In this document: positions 7,840-16,367 of the stretch, one piece after another
Layout of the letters: each line of letters begins with the position of its first letter
How positions within the stretch are numbered: position 1 is the stretch's first letter
Assembly (NCBI RefSeq): GCF_018332695.1
Contig: NZ_BOQN01000050.1
Location: forward strand, 1 to 64,000
Source: Paractinoplanes toevensis
Lineage (GTDB): Bacteria > Actinomycetota > Actinomycetes > Mycobacteriales > Micromonosporaceae
Length of the DNA stretch: 64,000 nt
Direction of reading: 5' to 3'
Made by a program: the position numbers and the translations under genes
The notes under the pieces: model-generated
Told to the model about the DNA's origin: nothing
The model's input: the letters and a program-made list of their open reading frames with translations, nothing else
The model's database searches: none

Positions 7840-8563
7840 CCGCCAGCGCGACGCCGCGGTCGGCGAGGAAGTCGGCCCGCTCGACGTCCATCCGCACCCG
7901 GCGGCCGGGCATCGGGGTGTCGCCGTCGAAGTGCGCCGACACCAGCGTGAGCGTGCGCTCCTCGTCGGTCAGCGGCGGCCAGGCGGTGCCGCCCGCGACC
8001 GCGAGGTACCGCAGGTAGTCGGCGAAGCGCTCAGCCAGATCGTCGGCCAGATCGTCGTCCACCTCGAGAATCGGCGCGACCCGGCGGACGATCCCCGCGT
8101 ACTCCGCCGAGAGGTGGTCGGCCAGGGCCGGCAGGTCGGCCTCGTCCGCGTCGGGCTCGACGGCGGGCTCGCCCGCGGCCCGCAGCAGCCCCGACGCGGC
8201 CTTTCCGAACTCGGCGCGCAGCAGCGCGGCGTCGGCCCGGCTGGGATCGAGCAGAACCAGGGCGGGCGCCGGGGCGACACTCCCGATCTCGTACGCAAGC
8301 CAGGCGGCCACCGTCGCCCCCGCGCAGAACCCGAGCACCGCCGCGACCCGGCCGTCGCCCGCGTCAGCCCCGGCGAGCCACTCGGTGAGGGCATCGTCGA
8401 CGGCGGAGCGCCGCGGGGCCTCGGTGGCCAGCACGGTCAGGTCGCCGGGCAGGTGCGGGACCATGTCGGGAAAGCCGGCGTCGTGCCGCCCCGGCTCGAA
8501 GTCGACCGCGAGAACCGAGGGCCCGCCGGGCGTGCCTTCGTGGAGGCTGGACCAACTGGTCAT
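7817..8563 (-). CDS. Alpha/beta-hydrolase-like protein with a Cys at the nucleophile elbow
   Basis: This 248-residue protein looks like a type II thioesterase or other alpha/beta hydrolase: a glycine-rich entry segment, then GFCAGA near residue 96 where thioesterases have GxSxG, then a LVLLDPS strand. The nucleophile position is Cys. No clear catalytic GGHF-type histidine is visible near the C-terminus, so the enzyme may be divergent or inactive. The 3' end overlaps the antiporter gene convergently by 23 bp. An AAGGGGGACG sequence precedes the ATG. A proofreading or release role for the NRPS cluster is plausible but unproven. Confidence 0.6.
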   Translation of the reverse strand: MTSWSSLHEGTPGGPSVLAVDFEPGRHDAGFPDMVPHLPGDLTVLATEAPRRSAVDDALTEWLAGADAGDGRVAAVLGFCAGATVAAWLAYEIGSVAPAPALVLLDPSRADAALLRAEFGKAASGLLRAAGEPAVEPDADEADLPALADHLSAEYAGIVRRVAPILEVDDDLADDLAERFADYLRYLAVAGGTAWPPLTDEERTLTLVSAHFDGDTPMPGRRVRMDVERADFLADRGVALAVTASIGR

Positions 8564-8640
8564 CCGTCGTCCCCCTTCGACCCACCCACCCTACTCAGGT
8601 CTGCTACGCATGAGCAGTTGACGGAACCGTTCATATCGAA

Positions 8641-8693
8641 GATCGTGGATGGCTCACGGCTCGGTGCATGGTGACGCCGGGCCACCCACGATC
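8641..8693 (+). promoter_or_regulatory. Inverted repeat in carboxypeptidase leader
   Basis: GATCGTGGATGGC (8641-8653) pairs with GCCACCCACGATC (8681-8693) with one mismatch over 13 bp. Inside the loop TCAC and GTGA can extend the pairing. The right arm ends directly before the GAGGT ribosome-binding sequence of the carboxypeptidase, so the structure could control translation, or the arms could be an operator. Confidence 0.4.
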
Positions 8694-8702
8694 GAGGTAC
8701 CG

Positions 8703-10070
8703 ATGACCGGGTTCTCGCTCTTCCCGCAGGCGCGTCTCCGGCGGCTGATCGCCGCCGGAGCAGGCGTACTGCTCGTTCTGCTCGGTGCTGGGCTCACGAT
8801 GCCCGGCAGCGCCGTCGCGGCCGTCCCGAGCACCACCGACCTGGCTTACTACGACGTCACGTCGCCGTCCACCGGCACCGGCGGCCTCGCCGCCGACCTG
8901 GCCCAGCGCGGCTACGACGTCCTGGAAGGCCCGCTGACCACGGCCGTGCCGATCCTGGCGACCGAGGCCGACGCCCAGCGGCTGCGGCACCGCGGGCTGA
9001 CCGTGCGCTACGCCGGCCCGCTCTACCAGCCCGTGCCGGAGTCGTTCGTGGCGGCGGCGGATACCTACTACGGCGGCTATCACACCGCGGCCGGGCACGA
9101 GGTGCACAACCAGAGCGTCGCCACGGCCCACCCCGACCTGGCGGTCCTGCGCACCATCGGCCAGTCCTGGCTGAAGACCCAGAGCCGCGGCGGCCACGAC
9201 GTCCAGGCACTGTGCATCACCAAGATCGTGTCCGGTGACTGCGCGCTGACCACCACCGGATCGAAGCCGAAGTTCACCCTGATGGCGCAGATGCACGCCC
9301 GGGAACTCTCCACCGGTGAGCTCGCCTACAAGTGGATCGACTATCTGGTGAACAACTACGGCACCAACACCGCCGTGACGAACCTGATGAACACCACCGA
9401 GCTGTGGGTCATCCCGATCGCCAACCCGGACGGTGTCGACATCGTCTCGTCGAACTCGACCCGGCCGGTCTCGCAGCGCAAGAACGCCCACGACAACGGG
9501 TGCTCGGGCACCGGACTCGGGGTCGACCTCAACCGCAACTCGAGCTACCACTGGGACGTCAACCAGGGCACCAAGTGCAGCGAGACCTACCCCGGCACCG
9601 GTGCGGCCAGCGAGCCGGAGACCCAGGGCATCCAGGGCTTCCTGAGCAAGATCTACCGCGACACCAAGCCCAGCGCCGACTTCTCGCCGGCCACCACCGC
9701 GACCACCGGCACGTTCCTCACCCTGCACAGTTACGCCGCGCTCGACATCTATCCGTACGGCTGGACCAACGCGCTCGCGCCGAACAACACCGATCTCAAG
9801 GCGATCGCCACGGCCATGGCGAAGTCCAACAAGTACGACGTGGTGCACGGTGACGGCGGCCTGAACTACTTCGCGCCGGGTGCGACCGACGACTGGATCT
9901 ACGGCACGCTGGGCGTTCCCGGCTACACCATCGAGGTCGGCCCGAACGCGTCCGGATGCAGTGGCTTCTTCCCGGCGTACTCCTGCATGACCTCGTTCTG
10001 GAATTTGAATCTGCCCGCCTTCATGACGCTGGCCACCGCGGCCGCGCGTCCCTACCCGACCGGCAGCTGA
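8703..10070 (+). CDS. Secreted zinc carboxypeptidase (M14 family)
   Basis: This 455-residue protein starts with a Sec-type signal peptide (Arg-rich N-terminus, then a hydrophobic stretch, cleavage near AVAA/VP at about residue 40). An activation-type segment follows. The M14 catalytic domain begins near residue 170: the first zinc ligands are in MHARE (HxxE), substrate-carboxylate residues are in GVDLNRN, the third zinc ligand is in TLHSY, and the catalytic Glu is in YTIEVGP. I chose 8703 over the upstream 8649 ATG because GAGGT lies 5 bases before it and the signal peptide starts there. It likely digests peptides outside the cell. Confidence 0.92.
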   Translation: MTGFSLFPQARLRRLIAAGAGVLLVLLGAGLTMPGSAVAAVPSTTDLAYYDVTSPSTGTGGLAADLAQRGYDVLEGPLTTAVPILATEADAQRLRHRGLTVRYAGPLYQPVPESFVAAADTYYGGYHTAAGHEVHNQSVATAHPDLAVLRTIGQSWLKTQSRGGHDVQALCITKIVSGDCALTTTGSKPKFTLMAQMHARELSTGELAYKWIDYLVNNYGTNTAVTNLMNTTELWVIPIANPDGVDIVSSNSTRPVSQRKNAHDNGCSGTGLGVDLNRNSSYHWDVNQGTKCSETYPGTGAASEPETQGIQGFLSKIYRDTKPSADFSPATTATTGTFLTLHSYAALDIYPYGWTNALAPNNTDLKAIATAMAKSNKYDVVHGDGGLNYFAPGATDDWIYGTLGVPGYTIEVGPNASGCSGFFPAYSCMTSFWNLNLPAFMTLATAAARPYPTGS

Positions 10071-10085
10071 CCAGGCAACGCCCGA

Positions 10086-10182
10086 TCAAGCGTCCCGCTG
10101 CACCGCCAGGAAGCTGGCGGTCTGGCCGGCCTTGGCCAGGGCGGCGGTACGTGTACGTTCCGGCGAGCTCGGCGACCTCCAT
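10086..10182 (-). pseudogene. Remnant of a small gene with internal deletion
   Basis: An ATG at 10182 is preceded by a good ribosome-binding site (ACAGGAGAACC) and encodes MEVAELAGTYTYR. In the next frame the sequence ends as ALAKAGQTASFLAVQRDA followed by a stop at 10086-10088. Both halves look like real protein, but they sit in different frames and together make only about 32 codons. The simplest reading is a small gene, last in the protease/tyrosinase operon, that has lost its middle by deletion. I recall a similar LAGTYTYR N-terminus in actinobacterial hypothetical proteins but cannot check it. Confidence 0.4.
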
Positions 10183-10202
10183 GACGGGTTCTCCTGTTCC
10201 GG

Positions 10203-10883
10203 TCAGACGGCGATGACGAGCGCGGCGAGAAGCAGGGCGGTGGCGCTCGCATGGGTCAGGCGGGTGCCCTTAACCAGTGATTCCTCGGCCACCGCGATGG
10301 CCGTCAGGAGGATCATCAGGGGCAGGTGGAGGTGGGCGGTGACGGTCATCGGCAGCATCAGGGCCCAGCACGCGCCGACACTCGCTCCGCCGTGGCGAAG
10401 ACCGGCGAGCAGGCACGCCCGGTCGGCCCGCCACCCATCCGGCGGCAGCGGCGGGGTGCGGTGGCCGGCCCGTACCCATCGGCGTTTGTAGGGGGTGAGT
10501 TCCCAGAGCGCCGCCGTCAGCAAGGCGGCGACCAGCGGCCCGTCCGCGTGCGCCGGCACCTGCGACCACCGTACGCAAGCAAGAAGGACCGTCCCGTAGA
10601 GCGCCCAGACCGCGAGGTAGGCGGCGGCGAAGCCGGCGGCGGCCCGCCCGCGCCGGGCCCACTTGCCGCTCATCGCGACCCGGCGGACGGCCGGCAGGGC
10701 CGGCGGCAGCATCATCGCCGCCGCCATCACCGCCCAGCCGGCGCCGCCGTGGCCGGGCGCCACGATCGTGAGCGTCCAGGCCGCCGCGGCCACTACCGCA
10801 ACCGTCCACTCGGGGTGGTACCACCGCGCCCGGCGGAGTCGGCCGGGAAGGGTGGTGGCCGAGGCCGCCGTCACTGGCGTCAC
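10203..10883 (-). CDS. DUF2182 integral membrane protein
   Basis: A 226-residue membrane protein with about six helices. The segment WAVMAAAMMLPPALP, the ELTPYKRRW motif and the HGG-x4-GACWALMLPM motif match DUF2182, a family of predicted metal-binding membrane proteins with no firm function. The GTG start overlaps the tyrosinase stop (GTGA at 10880-10883), so the two are coupled. Given the copper enzyme upstream, a role in metal supply is conceivable but only an inference. Confidence 0.8.
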   Translation of the reverse strand: MTPVTAASATTLPGRLRRARWYHPEWTVAVVAAAAWTLTIVAPGHGGAGWAVMAAAMMLPPALPAVRRVAMSGKWARRGRAAAGFAAAYLAVWALYGTVLLACVRWSQVPAHADGPLVAALLTAALWELTPYKRRWVRAGHRTPPLPPDGWRADRACLLAGLRHGGASVGACWALMLPMTVTAHLHLPLMILLTAIAVAEESLVKGTRLTHASATALLLAALVIAV

Positions 10884-12325
10884 TGATAGAAGAGGCTGAC
10901 GCGGCCGAGCGTGATCGGCGTGCTCGCCGCCGGCGGCGGGTCGGCCGGTCCGGCCTCCGGCGGAGGCAGCACCCCCAGCGGTACGAACGTCACGGTGACC
11001 TCGTCCTCGTTCCACCGGCCGTCGGCGCGCAGTCGCGTGTACAGGTCGGTGATGTCGAAGGCCTCCCGGAACTCGCTGTGGCCGCCCGGGTGGTCGTGGT
11101 CCAGGTCCTGGGAGAGCTCGATGCCGAAGAAGGTGATGTTGCCGACGTAGTGCGCGTCGTTCTCCGGGTCGAGATCGGTGTCGGGCACGTTCAGGTAGAC
11201 CGCGTAGGACAGGTCCGGTACGCCGGCCGCCCGGATGTCCTCGACGTTCAGGTAGACGTGGCTGGGTTCCGCCGCCGCCGCCCGCAGCGGCCCGGCCGGT
11301 GGGCTGAGCGGGAACCGCGTGCTGGTGATGTCACCGGTGAGCCGGGTGGCGTCGCCGGTGGCGCCGACCAGTTCGGGTGGGTGTCCGGGGCTTGACTGCA
11401 CGGTGATCGCCTCCAGCGGGCCGGCCGGTGCTGACACGTCCTCGTACTCGTAATTCAGGTCGAGCGTCTCGACGACCTCGCGCACGGTCTGGTGGACCTC
11501 GTTGCCGTCCGCGTCGTGGAAGAAGAACGTGTCGGTGTCGAGCCAGTCGGCGCCGGTCGGGTTCTCCCCCTTGAACTGGGTCCGCCACGTCTCCCACAGG
11601 CGGTCGATGTTGGCGTGGTGCAGCCAGAAGATGGGGTCGAGGGCGGCCTGGTTCTGCCGTCCCATCAGACCACCGACGGCGACGTGCACCCCGCCGTGCG
11701 GGGACGACTCCAGGGCGCCCTGGCTGCCGCTGAAGTCGTGGTGCAGGCCGACCGACGGCCCGCCGAAGCCGGGCGGGATGCCGGGCATCGGCGGCCGGGA
11801 GAAATCGGTCTCGCTCAGTGCGCGCTGGGTCGAGGTGCTTCGCGGGTCGATGCGGCCGCCCCTGCTGAGGCTGACGTTGCGGCCGGGCACGAAAAGCGCG
11901 TTGCCGCTGTTGCCGGGGATCCGGAACGGTTCCGGCAGGACATCCCGGAACGGCAGGGCTCCGGGCTGCAGCACGGTGCCGGCCGGGCGGTTGTCGGTGT
12001 AGTTCCAGTACGGGAGGGCCCAGGTCGCCTTCGTCTCGTCGTCGACGGCGGCGGAGTCCTGGATGAACTTCCGGGCGATCTGTTCGAACCAGTACAGGTA
12101 CATGCGGTGCCAGGGCAGGAAGTACCAGGTGAAGTGCTGGCACTGGTTCAGGAAGCGGTCCTCGACCGCGCCGCCGTGGACAGCGCACTGGTAGACGAGG
12201 CTGCGCGGGTCGTCGCGGGGCAAGGCCTTCATCGCGGCGATCGCGACGGCGTACGCCCGGGTCACCGGGTGACCGGCCTGCTGCTGTTCGAGTTTCACGA
12301 TGTCATGGCGGACAAAGGTGGGCAT
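10880..12325 (-). CDS. Tyrosinase / polyphenol oxidase with C-terminal domain
   Basis: This 481-residue type 3 copper enzyme oxidises phenols or catechols to quinones. The CuA ligands are in CAVHGG and in QCQHFTWYFLPWHRMYLYW; the CuB ligands are in HGGVHV and DPIFWLHHANIDRLWETW. The catalytic domain ends near residue 290. The remaining 190 residues contain VYLNVED and YAVYLNVPD strands that recall the C-terminal beta-barrel of plant polyphenol oxidases, which covers the active site in the latent form. No signal peptide is visible. It follows the 161-residue propeptide-like gene by 15 bp and is coupled to the DUF2182 gene. Confidence 0.9.
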   Translation of the reverse strand: MPTFVRHDIVKLEQQQAGHPVTRAYAVAIAAMKALPRDDPRSLVYQCAVHGGAVEDRFLNQCQHFTWYFLPWHRMYLYWFEQIARKFIQDSAAVDDETKATWALPYWNYTDNRPAGTVLQPGALPFRDVLPEPFRIPGNSGNALFVPGRNVSLSRGGRIDPRSTSTQRALSETDFSRPPMPGIPPGFGGPSVGLHHDFSGSQGALESSPHGGVHVAVGGLMGRQNQAALDPIFWLHHANIDRLWETWRTQFKGENPTGADWLDTDTFFFHDADGNEVHQTVREVVETLDLNYEYEDVSAPAGPLEAITVQSSPGHPPELVGATGDATRLTGDITSTRFPLSPPAGPLRAAAAEPSHVYLNVEDIRAAGVPDLSYAVYLNVPDTDLDPENDAHYVGNITFFGIELSQDLDHDHPGGHSEFREAFDITDLYTRLRADGRWNEDEVTVTFVPLGVLPPPEAGPADPPPAASTPITLGRVSLFYQ

Positions 12326-12340
12326 GGTGACGCCTCCCGA

Positions 12341-12826
12341 TCAGAGGGGATGGTCGACAATGCGGAGGAACCGGGCCTGCGCGGCGTCCGGTCCCGCGTG
12401 CTCGTGGAGATAGTTGGCGAGGTCGAGGGCGTCGCCGCCGAGGCCGCTGCCCGGCCGCAGGATGAGCCGCCCGGGTTCGGGCCGCTCGACCGAGATGCTC
12501 TCCGGGTAATCCGCCACCGCCGACTCGACGGTGGCCGCCCTGCCGGGGTCGGCCGACTCGACCCGGACCTCGGGAAGGACGACGAGCAGCGTGTCGCCGT
12601 GCCGCAGGACGGGCTGCTCGGCCCCGGCGGCTCGCAGCCGCTCGTGCAACTCCGGGGACAGATCGGCGGCCGGGACCAGGACCATTCCGGCGCCGGCCGG
12701 CGTCCCGGCCGGGGCGCCGTCCCAGAGCCGGGCACGCCGCGCCACGGCGACGTCCACCGCGACCAGCGCGGTGTCGTCGAGCGGCACCCTCCGCTGCCGG
12801 GCCCAGTAATAGGCCATGCGGATCAT
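12341..12826 (-). CDS. Free-standing homologue of the protease N-terminal domain
   Basis: This 161-residue protein is unassigned in my knowledge, but it resembles the first 150 residues of the subtilase encoded just upstream. Both start with a YY-x(3-4)-R-x-RRV segment followed by a hydrophobic ALVAV/PLAV strand, and both end with a DALDLANYL/DPVRLVARA helix and an AQARFLRIV/AQPNFLRLM strand. In subtilases such a region before the catalytic domain is a propeptide that folds and inhibits the enzyme. This protein may thus act in trans as inhibitor or folding aid. The ATG overlaps the protease stop (ATGA, 12823-12826), so the two are made in step. Confidence 0.7.
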   Translation of the reverse strand: MIRMAYYWARQRRVPLDDTALVAVDVAVARRARLWDGAPAGTPAGAGMVLVPAADLSPELHERLRAAGAEQPVLRHGDTLLVVLPEVRVESADPGRAATVESAVADYPESISVERPEPGRLILRPGSGLGGDALDLANYLHEHAGPDAAQARFLRIVDHPL

Positions 12827-14190
12827 CCCCGCCGGGCCGCACGCAGCGCACGGAACACGTTCAGCCGGCCGAAGCCGACCGCCGGGTCCCATCCGGAGGG
12901 ACCCATGCTGTCGGCCGTGCCGGTCAGCGTGGTCCGGACCGCCGCCTCGGTCAGCTCCGGGGCGACCGACAGCACCATGGCCGCCGCCGCGGCGACGAAC
13001 GGCGTGGCCGCCGAGGTGCCGTTGAACCGGCCGGTCGAGAGTCCCGGCGACGATCCGGCCGGGCCGGCCACGTCGGTGGTGCGGATCCGCACACCGGGAG
13101 CCATCAGGTCGAGGCCCGGACCGGAGTTGCTGCCCCAGTTCGTCTCGCCGTCCCGCGAGCTGCGCGTCTTGCGCTCGTCCCACTGGTTCGAGGCGCCGAC
13201 GGTCAGCACGTCCGCGGCGTCGCCCGGGTAGAGGACCGACGAGGCCTGGCTGTTGCCGGCGGCCGCCACGACGACCGATCCCAGGCCACCGCGGCCCCTG
13301 GTGCGGGCCCGGTCGAAGGCCAGCAGGACCAGGTCGCTCGGCGGTCCGCCGCCCCACGAGTTGGACAGGACGGCCGACCCGGCGGTGTCCCAGCACCAGT
13401 CGACGGCGTCCGCGACCGCGAAGTCGTCGGCCAGCCACCCGGCCGGCGACCGCCCGCCGATCCGACACACCACCAGGGACACGTCCGGTGCGAGCCCGCG
13501 CAGGTCGTCGTCCCGGCTGCAGATGATCCCGGCGCAGGCCGTGCCGTGGGCGTCGTTGCCCCGCGGCGCCGCCACGTCGTCGGCATCGCGGAAGTCGCGC
13601 TCGGCCACGACCCCGGATTTCAGGTAGGGGTGGGCGGTGTCGACGCCGTCGTCGAGCACCGCGACCCGGACGTCCGGGTCGCCCCTCGTGATCGTCCACG
13701 CCGCCCGGGCCGCGACGTCGGCGCCGATCACGCCGGGCCGGCCGAGGTTGTCGAGCGCCCACTGGCCGTCCGCCTCCCCCTCGGTCGACTCGGCCGCCTC
13801 GACCGGCTCGGGTTCGGGCTCGGCCATCAGCCGGAGGAAGTTCGGCTGGGCCGACCCGACCGTGCCCCGCTCGAATATCGCGACGGCGGCCCGGGCGACC
13901 AGCCGGACCGGATCACCGGCGTCCAGCGGCGCGCTCAGGAGCACCTTGCCGTGGCTGCCCTCGGCCACCGGCGTCATGCCGAACCGGCGGCGCAACCAGA
14001 CGATCTCCTCGGCGGGCGCGTCGCTGACGGACAACGTGCCGGTGGCGATGACCGACGTTTCCCCGGCCTCCGCCCGCACCATCCGGATCGGATCATCATC
14101 GCGCAGCGAACGCCGCCCGGAGACCGCGAGCGGGCCGGCTTCGAGCGCGACGCGACGCTTCCGGCCACCGGCGTAGTACTCGATCCGCAT
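12823..14190 (-). CDS. Subtilisin-like serine protease (S8), no signal peptide
   Basis: This 455-residue protein has an N-terminal region of about 150 residues that ends in a propeptide-like AQPNFLRLM strand, then an S8 catalytic domain. The catalytic Asp is in VAVLDDGVD, His in DAHGTACAG, the oxyanion Asn in AAAGNSQ and Ser in NGTSAATPF. No signal peptide or membrane helix is present, so it should act in the cytoplasm or leave by an unusual route. I chose 14190 because GGGAGGTGGC immediately precedes that ATG; earlier ATGs at 14229 and 14211 lack such a site. It heads the operon with the propeptide-like protein and the tyrosinase. Confidence 0.88.
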   Translation of the reverse strand: MRIEYYAGGRKRRVALEAGPLAVSGRRSLRDDDPIRMVRAEAGETSVIATGTLSVSDAPAEEIVWLRRRFGMTPVAEGSHGKVLLSAPLDAGDPVRLVARAAVAIFERGTVGSAQPNFLRLMAEPEPEPVEAAESTEGEADGQWALDNLGRPGVIGADVAARAAWTITRGDPDVRVAVLDDGVDTAHPYLKSGVVAERDFRDADDVAAPRGNDAHGTACAGIICSRDDDLRGLAPDVSLVVCRIGGRSPAGWLADDFAVADAVDWCWDTAGSAVLSNSWGGGPPSDLVLLAFDRARTRGRGGLGSVVVAAAGNSQASSVLYPGDAADVLTVGASNQWDERKTRSSRDGETNWGSNSGPGLDLMAPGVRIRTTDVAGPAGSSPGLSTGRFNGTSAATPFVAAAAAMVLSVAPELTEAAVRTTLTGTADSMGPSGWDPAVGFGRLNVFRALRAARRG

Positions 14191-14351
14191 GCCACCTCCC
14201 GGGTGGTGCATTCTTTGCCGGTTTAGCACGCCCTCCGGTCGGCAGAAACCACTGCGCGGCTATTTCTGGCGCGCGTCATCCAGACAGCTGATGCGCATGT
14301 CGGGATCGTCCACGTCGGCTTCCATGAAACGTTCTTGGACAGATTCGGCGA

Positions 14352-16337
14352 TCAATCCGCGAGCAGTTCCGCGAACTCGGCCGGGTCGATGATCGGGATG
14401 CCGAGCTTGGCGGCTTTTGTTGCCTTGGCCGTCGTCGTCTCGGACGTGACGAGGGCCGTGGTGTTCGCCGAGACGCTGCCGCTAGCCCGGCCGCCCAACT
14501 CCTCGATGCGCTCGCTCACCGTGGTGCGCGTGTAGCCGGGGACGCTGCCGCTGACCACGTACGTCTTGCCGTCCAGCGGCTTGTCGCCGGTGGTCTCCGG
14601 AACGCTCATGGTGACGCCGGCCGCGGCGAGCCGGTCGATCACGCCGGCCATGGCGGCGAGGCCGTCGACGACGTGCTGCGCCTTGATCAGGCCCATCTTG
14701 TCGATCTCGGCGATCTCCTCGACCGTGGCGGCGCGCAACGCGTCCATGGTCTTGAAGCGGGCGGCGAGCCAGCGGCCCACACTCCGGCCGGTCATCCGGA
14801 TGCCGAGGCCGGTGATGACCCGGTTGAACGGCTGGGTCTTGCTGTGCTCCAGCGACGCGACGACCTTGGCCGCGTTGAGCTTCCCGAGCAGGACGACGCC
14901 GCCGGCCTTGGTGTTGCCGACCGGCAGCTCGGCCAGCTGTTCCGCGGTGAGCGAATAAAGATCGGCCACGTCGTTGGCCAGGCCCGCGTTGACCAGGGCG
15001 ACGCAGAGCGCCTCGCCCGCGCCCTCGACGTCCATCGCCTCGCGGCTGCACCAGTACTCGAGCGCGTTGGTGGCGCTGCACGACGCGGTGTGGCAGCGCC
15101 AGAGCAGGCTGGACTTGTCCCACGGCTCGCCGCACTGCGGGCAGGTCTCGGGCGCCGTCCACGGGGTGAGGCCGTGCGGCTGCTCGCCGATCGGCGCGGT
15201 GACCCGCGGAATGACGTCACCGGCCCGCCACACGGCGACGGTCTGGCCGATGGCGAGCCCCTGGTCCTCGACGAACTTGGGGTTGTGCAGCGTCGCGTAG
15301 GTGATCGTGGTGCCGTCGACGAAGACCGGGTCGAGCACCGCGCGCAACGTGATGCGGCCGGTGCGCCCGACCCGGACCTCGATGTCGCGCAGCACCGTCG
15401 ACCCGGTGTCGGCGGGGTATTTGAACGCGGCGGCCCAGTGCGGCGTGCGGCTGCCGGAGCCGAGCCGCCGGCGCGTCGACTCCAGGTCGGCGGTGAGCAC
15501 CGCGCCGTCGATCGGGAACTCCAGGTCGCGGCGCAACTCGCCGATGCGGGCGATGGCGGCGAGCGCCGTCTCGGCGTCGGCGGCGACCTGGATCTCGCCG
15601 GCGGCGAGCCGACCGGCCACCGGGAACCCGAGCTCGGCCGCGCGGGCCATCCGCTCGCGGTGGGCGGTGAACTCGCCGGAGATGTCGTACGCCGCGAAGG
15701 TCATCGGCGTCTCGTAGGTGCGGTCGACGCTGCGGATCGACCCGGCGACCGCGCCGCGCGAGTTGATGAAGGCCTTGCCACCGGCGGCGACCCGGTTGGC
15801 CCCGGCCGCCTCGAAGTCGGCGACGGTCATGTAGACCTCGCCGCGAACCTCACCCGTCCACGGGGTGCCGAGCCGGGCGGGCAGGCCGGCGATGCCCCGC
15901 AGCACCTGGGCGGTGACGTTCTCCCCGGTGCTGCCGTCGCCCCGCAACGCGGCCAGGACGAGCCGGCCCGACACGTATTCCACCCGGATCGCGAGCCCGT
16001 CCAGCTTGACCTCGACCAGGCAGGGGTCGCCGCCGAGACTCGTCACGAACGCCCGGACCTCGTCCTGGCCGGTGACCTTGCCGAGCGACATCATCGGCAC
16101 CGGGTGCCGCACGTCGCCGCCGCCGGACACCCCCGCCGCGACCCGGGTGGTGACCCCCCGGTCGTCCCACTCCGGGTGCACCCGCTTCGCCTCGGCGATG
16201 CGGTCGAGCAGCACGTCGTAGTCGGCGTCGGTCATCAGCACGTCGCCGGTGTCGTAATACGACTTCGCGGCGGCCTGCGCCTGGTCGACGGCGGCGGCGA
16301 AACCGGTCTCGGTGAGGGCGGCGTCGGTCATGCCCAC
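14352..16337 (-). CDS. ligA: NAD-dependent DNA ligase, divergent
   Basis: This 661-residue enzyme seals nicks using NAD+. Domain Ia begins with the YYDTG...DADYDVLLD helix pair. The adenylation site is VEVKLDGLA, with Lys near residue 117. A zinc finger of the CPQC...CHTASC form is near residue 400, helix-hairpin-helix repeats follow, and a BRCT domain closes the protein (about 585-661). All parts are present, so it should be active. The sequence departs from the usual actinobacterial LigA in domain Ia and in linker regions, and I suspect a second, accessory ligase. It starts 30 bp beyond the TIR protein gene. Confidence 0.9.
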   Translation of the reverse strand: MGMTDAALTETGFAAAVDQAQAAAKSYYDTGDVLMTDADYDVLLDRIAEAKRVHPEWDDRGVTTRVAAGVSGGGDVRHPVPMMSLGKVTGQDEVRAFVTSLGGDPCLVEVKLDGLAIRVEYVSGRLVLAALRGDGSTGENVTAQVLRGIAGLPARLGTPWTGEVRGEVYMTVADFEAAGANRVAAGGKAFINSRGAVAGSIRSVDRTYETPMTFAAYDISGEFTAHRERMARAAELGFPVAGRLAAGEIQVAADAETALAAIARIGELRRDLEFPIDGAVLTADLESTRRRLGSGSRTPHWAAAFKYPADTGSTVLRDIEVRVGRTGRITLRAVLDPVFVDGTTITYATLHNPKFVEDQGLAIGQTVAVWRAGDVIPRVTAPIGEQPHGLTPWTAPETCPQCGEPWDKSSLLWRCHTASCSATNALEYWCSREAMDVEGAGEALCVALVNAGLANDVADLYSLTAEQLAELPVGNTKAGGVVLLGKLNAAKVVASLEHSKTQPFNRVITGLGIRMTGRSVGRWLAARFKTMDALRAATVEEIAEIDKMGLIKAQHVVDGLAAMAGVIDRLAAAGVTMSVPETTGDKPLDGKTYVVSGSVPGYTRTTVSERIEELGGRASGSVSANTTALVTSETTTAKATKAAKLGIPIIDPAEFAELLAD

Positions 16338-16367
16338 AACCTACGGCCCCGGTACGACAATTCGTGG

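Noticed and set aside
9956..10216. Plus-strand frame after the carboxypeptidase
   Set aside because: It overlaps the carboxypeptidase end in another frame and has no ribosome-binding site; the minus-strand remnant explains the region better.
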